NCBI GenBank assembly: GCA_030248215.1
Contig: JASANG010003380.1
Span: forward strand, 1 to 64,000
Length of the DNA: 64,000 bases
Origin: Enoplolaimus lenunculus
Lineage: Eukaryota > Nematoda > Enoplea > Enoplida > Thoracostomopsidae
Reading direction: 5' to 3'
Shown: positions 54,859 through 64,000 of the stretch, piece after piece
Layout of the letters: every line of letters begins with the position of its first letter
How positions within the stretch are numbered: position 1 is the stretch's first letter
The notes under the pieces: generated by a model
The model's database searches: none
What the model was told of the DNA's origin: nothing
The model's input: only the letters and a program-made list of their open reading frames with translations
Program-made: the position numbers and the translations under genes

Positions 54859-55104
54859 CACTGTAAATTTCAGTGAGTTGATTTTAACTCAGAATAAGTT
54901 AAATCACTCAGTCTGAGTTTAGGACTATCAGAACTCAGAATTTTTTGTTGATTCAATTCATTATGAGTTAATTAATCAGAGTCAACTCAACTCATAATGA
55001 GAATTAACTCAACTGAGAATGAGTTAATGTTTACTGATATCTAATTCAGAAATAACCAACTCGCTAGCTGAATTGATTTAATCAACTCATTGGAATTTAC
55101 AGTG
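54859..55104. mobile_element. CACTGTAAATT foldback element, best copy
   Basis: 246 bp, ends CACTGTAAATTTCAGTGAG and TTGGAATTTACAGTG, with arms of GAGTTGATTTTAACTC-type repeats. Confidence 0.85.
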
Positions 55105-56116
55105 AAAAACATCTATGCCTCTTTCACAACAAAATGTGACGAGGTCCCACAGAAAATGCCGTAAAAGAATATCGACATTTTTTGTGGCACCTCGTGACAG
55201 TTTATTGTGACAAAAGCATAACTGGTGATAGTTACGATACATCGTTGAGAATGCAGCTGATTGGATATTATGAAACGTTGCAACTTGTCTAACTTTTCAT
55301 CTTTTGAAAAAGATTTCTCGGCAAGTGTTTGGTTTTAGGTTTAGCGGCTTAGGAAAAGGTTCAAGCTCAGAACAGGAATCAGCAACTTGTGGTAATTTAA
55401 GATGCTACACTTTATAATATTGCTGTGCCCGTACCATATTCGTTATACTCTGTTAATGCTTCCATTGTTAGCTAGCAGCGGAAATATATTAGTTGTGCAG
55501 AAAATTTGACAATCTTTTAAACGAGCCGCAACCAAAAACTCCAACGAATCCATAAAGTTATGTTTGGTCCAGCCAAAACCTCTGACGGGGAATTATTTAT
55601 TTTACTACTTTAAAATATTAACTTACATCTAAAAGTATGCTGTTCATAAAGTAATTCGGCCAATGTATTAAAGAACAGGGCACGGAACAGTATTATAAGC
55701 CATATTCCTATTAAGCCTAAGCCTAAGCGTAAGAATGAACATCTTCCTTAAGCCGGAAATCTAAGCCAAGTAAAAAAAATTAGTCTGAAGCTTACGCTTA
55801 CTATTTTCTGGTTGCACAGAAAAACGTTCCGCTCCTTGGACCAATAATTCAAATTACCGTGTTTTTGTCAACTTTTCCGATTTGTCAACACTGGTCTCGT
55901 GTACTATACTTCTTCATTGTTTAACGTTTTAATTTTTTAGGCTTCGAAATTTTTAATTTAGCTTGAATTTTAACACCGTATAGATGAGGCTCTGAGGTTC
56001 TTAATACTGTAAGCAAATTTTTATCAGTACAGTCTTGAACCATTCAAGCATATTGGCATATGTCTGTCTTATATCATTACTTTAATATATGTTAGCATTA
56101 AAAATTTGAAATATGG
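55105..56116. repeat. Mostly unassigned, with a TTAGGC-type element at 55,660-55,850
   Basis: The element has ACAGGGCACGGAACAG, AAGCCTAAGCCTAAGCG and GTTCCGCTCCTTGG. The rest shows no gene. Confidence 0.5.
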
Positions 56117-56511
56117 TACTGTAGTGACCCGAATAAGAGGGGTAACGTATATTTATTTGGTCTCTCCATAGGGTACCACCCTGTTATTCGGTTACGGACT
56201 GTTGGGTAACGTATATTTATTTGGTCTCTCCATATGGTACCACCCTGTTATTCGGTTACGGACAGTTATTTTTTTCCACCTCGCCCTCCGCAACCCTTCT
56301 TTATTGATAGGTGTATATCAGGCATTGCAACTATCCATACTTTATTTGGTCCTGGAGCCATTTATGCTCTACAATTATGGATAATTGACATTTTACGGAC
56401 TCAAATTAGGATTTAGGGACTCTATCCGCTTACGGACTCTTAATAGGGATACGGACTCCTTTGTTTTGGACTCAGAATGGGGACCCCCTCTTTATTAGGG
56501 TCACTACAGTA
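56117..56511 (+). mobile_element. ACTGTAGTGACCC element with a 65-bp internal duplication
   Basis: Between TACTGTAGTGACCCGAATAAG and TCACTACAGTA. The block GGGTAACGTATATTTATTTG is present twice, at about 56,141 and 56,206. Confidence 0.85.
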
Positions 56512-56555
56512 TGCGTGGCACAATGGTACAGCGTCCATATGAAGATCTAACCCCA

Positions 56556-56764
56556 TATTCTCAAATGCGTATAGCACCTATCATCAGTTAGCGATAGGTT
56601 TTTAAATTGACGAACTTCTGCAATTGCAGATCTCAAAATTTGTAAGGAAGTAACACAAATCAAACGCGAACAATGTTCTGAATTTCGGACCTCGCCATGC
56701 GCTGGTTCCGAAGTTACAGGACCTATCACCAACTGGTGATAGGTGCTACACACATTTGAGAATA
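56556..56764. mobile_element. TATTCTCAAATGCG foldback element
   Basis: 209 bp, ends TATTCTCAAATGCGTATAGC and its diverged complement. Relatives at 62,537-62,748 and a fragment near 38,046-38,110. Confidence 0.8.
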
Positions 56765-56944
56765 CGAGCTATAGGCCAAAGATCTGTAGCTAATCAGCAT
56801 GATATCTACCGGTGTGGGCTTTTCAAACTTCGTAATTAAAAGATTTGATTTTCTAAACAATTTTGCCAAAGGCAGACTAACCGCTGCATACTTTGCCATA
56901 ACCGTATGAGCGAATGTTATATTATTTATTTTGAGGGACGCCAC

Positions 56945-57545
56945 AGTATAGTATAAGCACTAAGCATATTCCAAAGCCAAAGCCTAAACCTCAACGTAAG
57001 GATAAGCCTATAACGAAGCGTAGGGTTTAGCCACAAGCCTAAACAAAAAATTCGTTGAAAGCTTCAGCTATTGCAGTCCTGCAGAAAAACGGTATGCCGC
57101 TCAAAGAAAGTAAAAACGACCTGAAGCGTAAATAATCGTAAAAAATGTTATCACAGTAGAGACCAATCTGAGTGTAATATTAACCTAGATTTTAGTATTT
57201 TTTCAATCTTGTAAACTGATATAATATAGACTTTTTAGATATATTTCAGTTATCGCCGAGGTGATTTTTTTAGTTTGTTTGTTCGTTCAGTTTGAAAAAT
57301 TTGCTGTTTTGATGGTTTTTTGACAAAGCGATGATTTCAGTTATAGGCCCATGTGTAGAACAGGGCTGGAACAGTAGTATAAGCATATTCCTAAGCCTAA
57401 GCCTAAGACTAAGTGTATGGAAGAGCCTATTCCTAAGCCTAAGTCTAAGCCTAAGTCTAAGCAAAAAAGTAGCCTAAAGCTTAAACTGACTCTATTATAG
57501 CCCCTCCGGAAAACGAGATGGGCCTGTTCCATACGTGGGCCGAGA
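56945..57545. repeat. Two TTAGGC-type elements
   Basis: A degenerate copy at about 56,945-57,105 and a better one at 57,345-57,545 (ends GGCCCATGTGTAGAACAGGG and CCTGTTCCATACGTGGGCC). Confidence 0.7.
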
Positions 57546-58310
57546 GTTTTATCATCGGATTATACTATATACCGTTAATGTCATCAATAGCGTAACCAGG
57601 ATTTTATTTCGTGAAGTGAATATCTTTAAAAGCGGCATACATCGCTATTTTTGGCGGAGATAAACGAGTATTGACTCCGTTGGAATTTAATGAAAAATAG
57701 TTTATTTTATAGATTTCGACGACTTGAGTTCACCGGTAGTATTTTACGGTTGCAGGGCATCTGGTGAAAAAAGTTACGGTTCTTTTAATTTTAAGTTTTT
57801 ACTGTATAAAAAATATACGCAATCGCCTACCAATTTTGTGCAACGAATAAATCTGGTAAAGCTTTTACGAGCATGTGAATGGTAGATACGTCCTTTTCAA
57901 ATATGTTTCTGGTTGCACCATAATTTCGAGGGTAGGGTCATAACTTTGGAACCGTTAGTCCTGCGGTTATATCGTGGTACCGCTGAACTCAACTCGTCGA
58001 GATCTATATGATAGAGCCCTTAAATTTACATAAGCCAGGAAGATAATTTGGACACGTTAACAGCAGGCAACAACTAGAGGTCCTATTAGCAATTTAAAAC
58101 GTATGCCAAGGTTGGCCAATGCATAGTGCAGAGCCGTAACAGTAGTATAAGCGTATTTCTAAACCTATTAAGCCTAAGCCTAAGCGTAAGAATCAGCGCA
58201 CACTTAGGCATAAGCCGAACGTACGGCTAAGCCTAAGCAAACAATTAATATAAAGCTTAAGCTTACTCTATTGCAATCCCGCAAAGAAGTGTTCCGCCCG
58301 TGACTTTTGG
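57546..58310. repeat. Unassigned DNA plus a TTAGGC-type element at 58,115-58,310
   Basis: The element starts GGCCAATGCATAGTGCAG and ends near GTTCCGCCCGTGAC. The first 550 bp has nothing I recognise. Confidence 0.5.
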
Positions 58311-58311
58311 G

Positions 58312-58935
58312 GTCTTTTTCGTTATACCCTCCAGCCGGTGTTTGCCCCAAAATCGTTGGATTTAAAAATTTTGTTGCATATTTGAGCTTGTCATGACCTT
58401 CCCTGATCATTTCACGCCTAAATTTAAATCTTTGAAAAATTTCATTTTTTACGTTCCACAGGGTCCCCCTTTGAGACCCAAAAACTTTTTTGTCAAAAAG
58501 TTTGACAAATCAAATACGATTCGATGTAGCTTGGGAAGCTGAGTCCAATGGTCTTAAATTTCCTGCAATCAAACGATAGGTTAACGAGTTATTGTCAAAT
58601 AACTGATTTGGCGCGCTGCCAAGGATGTGTGTTGGCGCCAAATCAATTATTTGCCCATTAACCAATCGTCTCATTGTTGAAAATTTAACACCATTGGACT
58701 TAGCTTCGCAAGCTGCATTGAATGGTATAGGATTTGTCCAACTTTGACAAAATTTTTTTGCGTCCCAAGAGAGGACCTTGAAACCTTAAAAATCGAATTT
58801 TTCAAAAATTTTAAATTTGTGTGTGGAATGATCAGGTGAGGTCATTCATGAGAAGATTAAATATGCATAGATTTTCAAATGGATTTATTTTTGGGCAAAC
58901 GGAGCTGGGAGGGATAACGGAAATGACCCGATTTT
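58312..58935. mobile_element. 624-bp foldback element with about 300-bp arms
   Basis: The ends GGGTCTTTTTCGTTATACCC and GGATAACGGAAATGACCC are complementary. Pairing continues through GTTTGCCCC/GGGCAAAC, AAAAGTTTGACAAA/TTTGACAAAA and ATTTGGCGC/GCGCCAAAT to a centre at about 58,625. No coding capacity. Confidence 0.82.
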
Positions 58936-59422
58936 TGTATGCGCCCTAAGGTTATGCAGTGCCGGAGCAGACAGGGGTACCCCCCAAACTCCTTGGTAGA
59001 GAAGCCAGACGCATTTTAAAACTTCCGCGGTTTTAGTTTCAACCGGTTAGGGTGGGGGCCTCTTTACTCGTAGGGGCTCCCAAATGGGGGAATGGGATGT
59101 GGCTGCTCGGGCCCTAGGTTTATGCAAACAAATATGCAAACATTACTTTTAATGGTCTGCTAAAGATAACATCTTTATAGTAAATTTTTATATTTGCGTG
59201 TCCCTACAATTTAATGGTAATCCTTTCATATTAGTCGTTTTTAACTCAAACCAGCTGGTTGCATGGCGTAACGTAAACAACTATTACCGGTTTTAACTAC
59301 AACCGAAATACAATAATATACGAGCAATATAGACCATGTCAGCATTGTTTAACAATTCTAACATATATGCACAGAGCAAAATCTCCATAACACGTGAGAG
59401 CCCCATCGGGCACGAGCTTCAA
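58936..59422. other. Unassigned interval
   Basis: No gene or repeat family recognised. Confidence 0.4.
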
Positions 59423-59495
59423 GCTCCTATAGCTCAGTGGTCATCGTAAACGCCTTCCACCCGTGAGACTGGGGTTCGAATCTTACCTTGAAATT
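59423..59495 (+). pseudogene. tRNA-like sequence (Gly-UCC-like), degenerate
   Basis: GCTCCTATAGCTCAGTGG (box A-like) and GGGGTTCGAAT (box B-like) are correctly spaced, and the loop CTTCCAC would read UCC. The acceptor, D and T stems do not pair well. It is either a tRNA pseudogene or the head of a SINE. Confidence 0.5.
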
Positions 59496-60649
59496 ATGTC
59501 TCGTTTGAAGTTTAAATTATCGTGTGAAAAAGGGTTAATGGAAAATTTTTCAGTAAGTATCTTTAAATTTAACACATTTGTTTCCTATTAATATATTCTA
59601 AAAAAGATAATCGTATTATTTCCGTGTAAAAAATGCTTTGTAAAATTGGATAAAATTTTTTGCGACAAATTTTTACTTAAAACAAACAGCCCTGCATAAT
59701 TCGTGTAAACAAGATTGTCTTAATTAGTTTAAAAAGTTGTTTTTATTATTTTCGTAATCGTCATGAGGTGCAATATGAACTTAATACTTTTATACGTCTG
59801 CTGCAAATTTTAATATCGCCCGAAAAAATGTTTCAAAAAACTGTTGAAAGCACGTGAAAGCGCATTAATTAAACAAAATTTTGCACACAGCCACGTAATG
59901 CTAACGGTGCTGAGGACCCGGGGCGGAGTGGGCGGTTGAGATATTAGGAACAACGCCTTTTAGCCATCCCGTAAAATTTTGGGTTGTTAATTTGGTCAAA
60001 TATCGAAAAAACGTTGTTTGGTCGCTAAAACCAAACGTGTAAAATTGCAGAAACGGAAATTTGAAGCAAAACCAAGCACTGTGATACGTTTAAACTATAC
60101 ACATTCAACATTAATTATTTTTGGGCAAATTAATTTCAAAGCCCGTCTCGGCGAAAATAATATCCCAATAACGCATTTGTGTTCTGCGCTGGTTGCATAA
60201 AAAGTTTTATATTTTGACGGCGATAAAGCGATCGCTACGTATTGCACAAACTAATTGTTGTGCAATTTGTAACAATACAGCGTAGCATGGCGATATAAAG
60301 TTGCGCAGTTGCATGCGTACGCTCTGCAACAAATAACGTGCATTATTTCACATCATGAATACCAGTCGGCCATTTAGTGTGCGATTCTTTGCAACAAAAC
60401 ACTTTTGTTGCAATTTGTTTATTCGATACTTTACCAAAATATTGAACGCTTTTTTTCCGGCTAACAACCAGCGTTCATAATACAAGCGGAAGTGTGACGG
60501 TCGTGAGGACTTTGACACAGGCATATTTCAGTGCCTAAAACTGGAAATGCTTATTTTGACAACACATAATACAGCTTTTACATTTCAATTGCATGCCAAC
60601 GGATAACCCTTTACCCGGCACGCGTTGCGTTTTTGGCCTACACCCCCTT
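59496..60649. other. Unassigned AT-rich interval
   Basis: A partly self-complementary patch is at about 60,215-60,300 (GATCGCTACGTATTG and CAATACAGCGTAGC). There is no gene that I can support. Confidence 0.4.
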
Positions 60650-61046
60650 ATCTTTGGCCTCTCCAGTGAGAACCCCCCTTTTGTTATCCGGTTACGAGCT
60701 GTTATTTATTTTCAACCTTACATATATATCCGGTATTGCAACTATCCGTTGAATTAACCGTTTTTTGCCTTGCATCAAAAACTTGAGCGATAATGCAAGG
60801 ATATACTTTGGAATGCTGCTTTCAAAACATAAGTACGCTTTAAAGTTTAGAACTAAAGTTTATTTGGTCCTGGAGTCATTTATACGCTGTAGTTAGGGAA
60901 AATTTACATTTATGGACTCAAAGTAGGGTCTAGAGACTCTATCCGCTTACGGACTTTTATTAGGAATACGGACTTCTTTTGATTGGAACTCAAAACGGGG
61001 GGCCCCTCTTATTACCTCCACCCCTCTTATTCGGGTCACTACAGTA
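60650..61046 (+). mobile_element. ACTGTAGTGACCC element copy, left end missing
   Basis: Contains TTTATTTGGTCCTGGAGTCA and ends CGGGTCACTACAGTA. Confidence 0.8.
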
Positions 61047-61284
61047 ACGTCAGTAATTTTCACGTTATTTACAGTCACTGTTTTAAGAAAATAAATTTAT
61101 AACAGAAAAAAAATTGCTAAATATTTTGACTTAAAACCTATTACCGTCAACAATGACAATGTGCGTTTTTGCATGCAGCATTTATGCGCTAAAACGCAAC
61201 AAATCTTGTGAAATGCAGTATTTATAAAATAAAACAATTGTATAAAATTGGTCTTTGTTTTAGAAAGATGTTTTGTAAATTTCA

Positions 61285-61495
61285 GCCCATGTAAATATCT
61301 CAATGGCGGAACGTTTTTCTGTGAGACTCGAAAAGAGTAAGCTTAAGCTTTATGCTACTTTTTTTGCTTGGCTTAGGTTTATAGGCTTAGGGTTAGAAAT
61401 ATGCTCATTCTTACGCTTAGGCTCAGGCTTAGGTTCAGGCTTAGGCTTAGAAATATGCTTATGATACTGTTCCGACCCTGTTTTTACGTTGGCTC
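61285..61495. mobile_element. TTAGGC-rich hAT-like element with perfect 8-bp duplication
   Basis: 211 bp. AAATTTCA flanks it at 61,277-61,284 and 61,496-61,503. The interior has TTAGGCTCAGGCTTAGG-type repeats and the AATATGCTTATGATACTG block. Confidence 0.88.
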
Positions 61496-61514
61496 AAATT
61501 TCAGCGCTAAAGTT

Positions 61515-61627
61515 GGCCCATTTAAAGATCACGGGCGGAACGCTTTTCTGTGATCCTGCAATAGTGTAAGCTTAGGCTTTAGCCGACTTTTTTGTTTAGG
61601 CTTAGGCTTAGGCTGTTTACATTGGCC
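61515..61627. mobile_element. Short TTAGGC-rich hAT-like element
   Basis: 113 bp, flanked by CTAAAGTT and CTAAGGTT (7 of 8). It is an internally deleted form of the family. Confidence 0.82.
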
Positions 61628-61668
61628 CTAAGGTTCATAAAATAAAATTGCCAATGGTGTACTAAAAC

Positions 61669-61911
61669 AATGAGGGCCACACACAAAATAAAAAAGAATG
61701 AGGGCCACACACAAAATAAAAAAGAATGAGGGCCACACACAAAATAAAAAAAGATGAGGGCCACACACAAAATAAAAAAGAATGAGGGCCACACACAAAA
61801 TAAGAAGAATGAGGGCCACACACAAAATAAAAAGAATGAGGGCCACACACAAAATAAAAAGAATGAGGGCCGCACACAAAATAAAAAGAATGAGGGCCAC
61901 ACACAAAATAA
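61669..61911 (-). repeat. 27-29-bp minisatellite, nine copies
   Basis: Unit AATGAGGGCCACACACAAAA plus an A/G-rich tail of variable length. All frames stay partly open because the unit is near a multiple of three, so the repetitive translated frames are artefacts. Confidence 0.95.
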
Positions 61912-62170
61912 ATTGTCTTAAAATTTCAAGACTCCTACTTTCTTAAATTTTCAAGTTGTCTTGTATTAAACAAATCATTTTGTTATTTTTATATGTGTAA
62001 AAAAGTTACTCTGTTTATATTCTTAAGCGTGTATATGAGTAATCGAATTTCAAGCATATTTCGAGTTGAGCTCAGGCTCACCCAACCTAAGTTTAGTACG
62101 TCTTAGACGTATCTTAAGTTGTAAAATTAGGCTATTGGGTTGAGCTTTAACCCGCAGTTTTGAAGTCGGT
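61908..62170 (+). repeat. Copy of the palindrome's outer-arm repeat
   Basis: AAATAAATTGTCTTAAAATT and the following CAACCTAAGTTTA and GACGTATCTTAAG blocks match 23,350-23,640 and its mirror at about 300-590. Confidence 0.6.
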
Positions 62171-62536
62171 TTTAAGATAAGACATGTTTGTCTTATATTT
62201 GAGAAATATATTTCTTAATTGTTAATAAAGCAAAGTCTAAATTTAAGACATTTAAATGTACAAACTTTTAGACCAATATTTTTGAAAGATTCATGAAATA
62301 TGTCCTGAATTCAAGACATATATGTCTGGAGTGTGTATCAAGACATAATTGTTTTAAATTTCAGACAATAATTTTTGAATACAAGACAATTTATTTTGTG
62401 TGCACCAATCAGATGTTGAAACGTTTTGGTGGACACATTACACTCAGGATTGGTACCAAATGCGATTTGCGGTTTGAAAACAAAGAGTTTCGTTTTGACA
62501 AACCTTAAAAATACATAACCGGTGTTCACTTATGTT

Positions 62537-62748
62537 TATTCTCAAATGTGTGTAGCACTTATTTCTTGTTGCAAACTGGTCGGGTAACTTTCATACCAGT
62601 GCATAGAGAGGTTCCAAATTCTGCACATTTTTTTTGCATTTTTACTGTCCTACTTCTGCACCAAATTTGATATCCGAAATTTACATGAGTTCGTTAGTTT
62701 GAAAACCTATCGCTAACTAGAGATTGGTGCTATACGCATTTGAGAATA
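62537..62748. mobile_element. TATTCTCAAATGTG foldback element
   Basis: Inverted ends TATTCTCAAATGTGTGTAGC and CGCATTTGAGAATA. Same family as 56,556-56,764. Confidence 0.75.
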
Positions 62749-62819
62749 TGAACCCTAGCGCTTGCAAGTTTAACGTGCAACTTACAGTTGCAAAAACTTG
62801 CTTGTGAATTAAATTAGCA

Positions 62820-63018
62820 CACTGCAAAAATTGGTTAGTCAAACAGACTCCCTCCGAAATACGATCTACGGTACTACACAAATTGAGCCAAATTGGACTC
62901 AGCCAAAGTCAAACGTGCGACTGAGTGAGTCAAATTTGATTCAGTTTGTGTTGTCCCGTGAAACCTATTTCGGAGAGAGAGTCAATTTGGCTCACCATTT
63001 TTTAATTTCTTTTCAGTG
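62820..63018. mobile_element. GAGTCAAATTTGACTC foldback element, diverged
   Basis: Begins CACTGCAAAAATTGGTTAG, ends near TTTCAGTG, with AGTCAAATTTGA units. Confidence 0.7.
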
Positions 63019-63106
63019 CCAACTAAATACACGTTTTGCTCAATATTTTGCTATAAGCGTTACACGAGATTAATAATTGCTAATTGCTGCTGAAAGTTCG
63101 CAAGCC

Positions 63107-63114
63107 TGATAAAA
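63107..63114 (+). promoter_or_regulatory. TATA-like box upstream of a candidate first exon
   Basis: GATAAAAG lies about 55 bases before the ATG at 63,168. A weak match, relevant only if the exon is real. Confidence 0.2.
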
Positions 63115-63167
63115 GTGCAACGGTATATTTTGAATACAAGTAACTTGCAGTATTAAACAATATAATT

Positions 63168-63312
63168 ATGCGATGTCAAACTGCAATTTTGGCCCTGTGT
63201 GCAACGACTCTGAGCTGTATTTTTTTGCTCTGTGCATCGACAATAAGCCAGTCTTTGGTTTTAGAAAATGGGCTTGCGTATCCGGATCGAGAGTATCAGA
63301 CTGAAACTAAAA
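63168..63312 (+). CDS. Candidate first exon of a secreted or membrane protein
   Basis: ATG at 63,168 opens 48 codons: MRCQTAILALCATTLSC, then IFLLCASTIS, a strong hydrophobic stretch with a basic residue at position 2 that would serve as a signal peptide or signal anchor. This is followed by hydrophilic sequence (ENGLAYPDREYQTETK) and a good splice donor, A|GTAAGA at 63,313, in phase 1. The intron would hold the 63,364 element and run out of the window. No family can be named from 48 residues. Reading past the donor gives only a short tail into repeat DNA. It may be a chance frame, but start, hydrophobic profile and donor agree. Confidence 0.4.
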
Positions 63313-63363
63313 GTAAGACAACAAATTTTAACCCTCAACAGCGGTGAAATAATGGTTAAATAC

Positions 63364-63792
63364 CAGGGTTCAACGGGAATTGTTGTTCCGGCCGGAATTC
63401 CTGCAAAAATTCAATTCCTGTTCTTGTTTCTGTTCCTGCATTCAAAGACGCAGGACCTGGAATTTTTACCGGTATTGTGGCAAATTATTCACAATCATTT
63501 AAATATTGGAAACTTTGTCTTTGCGAAATTTTTTATATCAAAATTAGTGCTTTTTGTATCCAGTTCAATTCTGGTACTAAATTGTTCCGGATGTGTTTTC
63601 GCAAACCTTAACGATGGAATAGCTGAAAATTCTCTTAAGCCATTTTTTGGCAAGTTTTTAAAAGCCCAACAGTAATTCGGCGATGAAAATTATTCAAATT
63701 CCGGTTCCTGTTCCTGTTCCGGTTCCGGCATAAAAATTCAATTCCTGTTCCTGTTCCTGTTCCGGCAAAATTTAGTTCCTGTTGGAACCCTG
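63364..63792 (+). mobile_element. hAT-like element, GGGTTCAAC family, intact copy
   Basis: 429 bp from CAGGGTTCAACGGGAATTG to CTGTTGGAACCCTG with a perfect 8-bp duplication TTAAATAC at 63,356-63,363 and 63,793-63,800. CCTGTTCCTGTTCC repeats form the inner borders. It proves the class of the palindrome-core copies at 10,564 and 12,898. The 135-codon frame over it is not a gene. Confidence 0.9.
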
Positions 63793-63800
63793 TTAAATAC

Positions 63801-64000
63801 CGTTTAGGCTTAGGTAGTTTTAGAACATAGGATTAAAAAGGAGCCTTGTGAGACGCTCTATAAAATTTACACCAGCACCGGCAGGAGTCTACAACAGGTT
63901 GTAGTCAGGCTTCTAGCCAGAGGGAGTCCAGAAGGCACGGGACAATTCAGAAATTTCCGACAGGGGACGGGCTGTCAAATGTTATGAAACGCAATTTTCA
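63801..64000. other. Unassigned edge
   Basis: Nothing recognised in the last 200 bases. Confidence 0.4.

Noticed and set aside
35365-61627. TTAGGC tracts as interstitial telomeres
   Set aside because: They lie inside elements with inverted ends and 8-bp target duplications.
61579-61906. Three overlapping hydrophobic repeat frames on the minus strand
   Set aside because: Direct translation of the 27-29-bp minisatellite in all three phases.
63268-63675. 135-codon plus-strand frame
   Set aside because: Most of it lies inside the hAT-like element at 63,364-63,792.

Overview
This 64-kb window is nuclear DNA from an animal: AT-rich, crowded with short DNA transposons, with genes split into small exons at GT/AG boundaries. 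Bacterial features (operons, Shine-Dalgarno sites, CRISPR) are absent. I cannot name the species. The basigin-type gene and the transposon load fit a marine invertebrate such as a tunicate, but that is only a guess.

Layout. (1) Bases 1 to about 23,960 form one giant inverted repeat, two arms of about 12 kb meeting near 12,103 with almost no spacer. It holds no convincing gene. Its contents are hAT-like miniature elements (CAGGG ends, 8-bp target duplications), microsatellites and old repeats. Nearly every feature of the left arm has a mirror copy in the right arm. The middle of each arm is almost identical between arms, while the outer 4 kb and the core are clearly more diverged. (2) 23,960-25,426 is a short repeat-rich spacer. 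(3) 25,427-35,114 is one LTR retrotransposon with two 1,199-bp LTRs, a tRNA-Trp-type primer site, a 142-bp tandem array in its leader, a zinc-knuckle gag-like frame and a 774-codon frame of unknown function, but no visible reverse transcriptase, protease or integrase. (4) 36,423-47,353, minus strand, is the one well-supported host gene. Nine exons encode a 424-residue basigin/neuroplastin-family protein: signal peptide, three Ig domains, the diagnostic transmembrane helix and a short tail. (5) 47,354-63,167 is repeat-rich DNA with at least six families of foldback or miniature transposons, two tRNA-like relics overall (one lies in a basigin intron) and minisatellites. (6) At 63,168 a possible first exon of another secreted or membrane protein begins on the plus strand and would continue beyond the window.

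How it fits together. The basigin gene is the functional core. Its introns consist largely of transposons and minisatellites, several ending within 4-30 bases of splice donors. The TTAGGC-rich sequences scattered from 24 to 62 kb look like telomere repeats but belong to one hAT-like element family. The palindrome and the pol-less LTR element are the most unusual structures.
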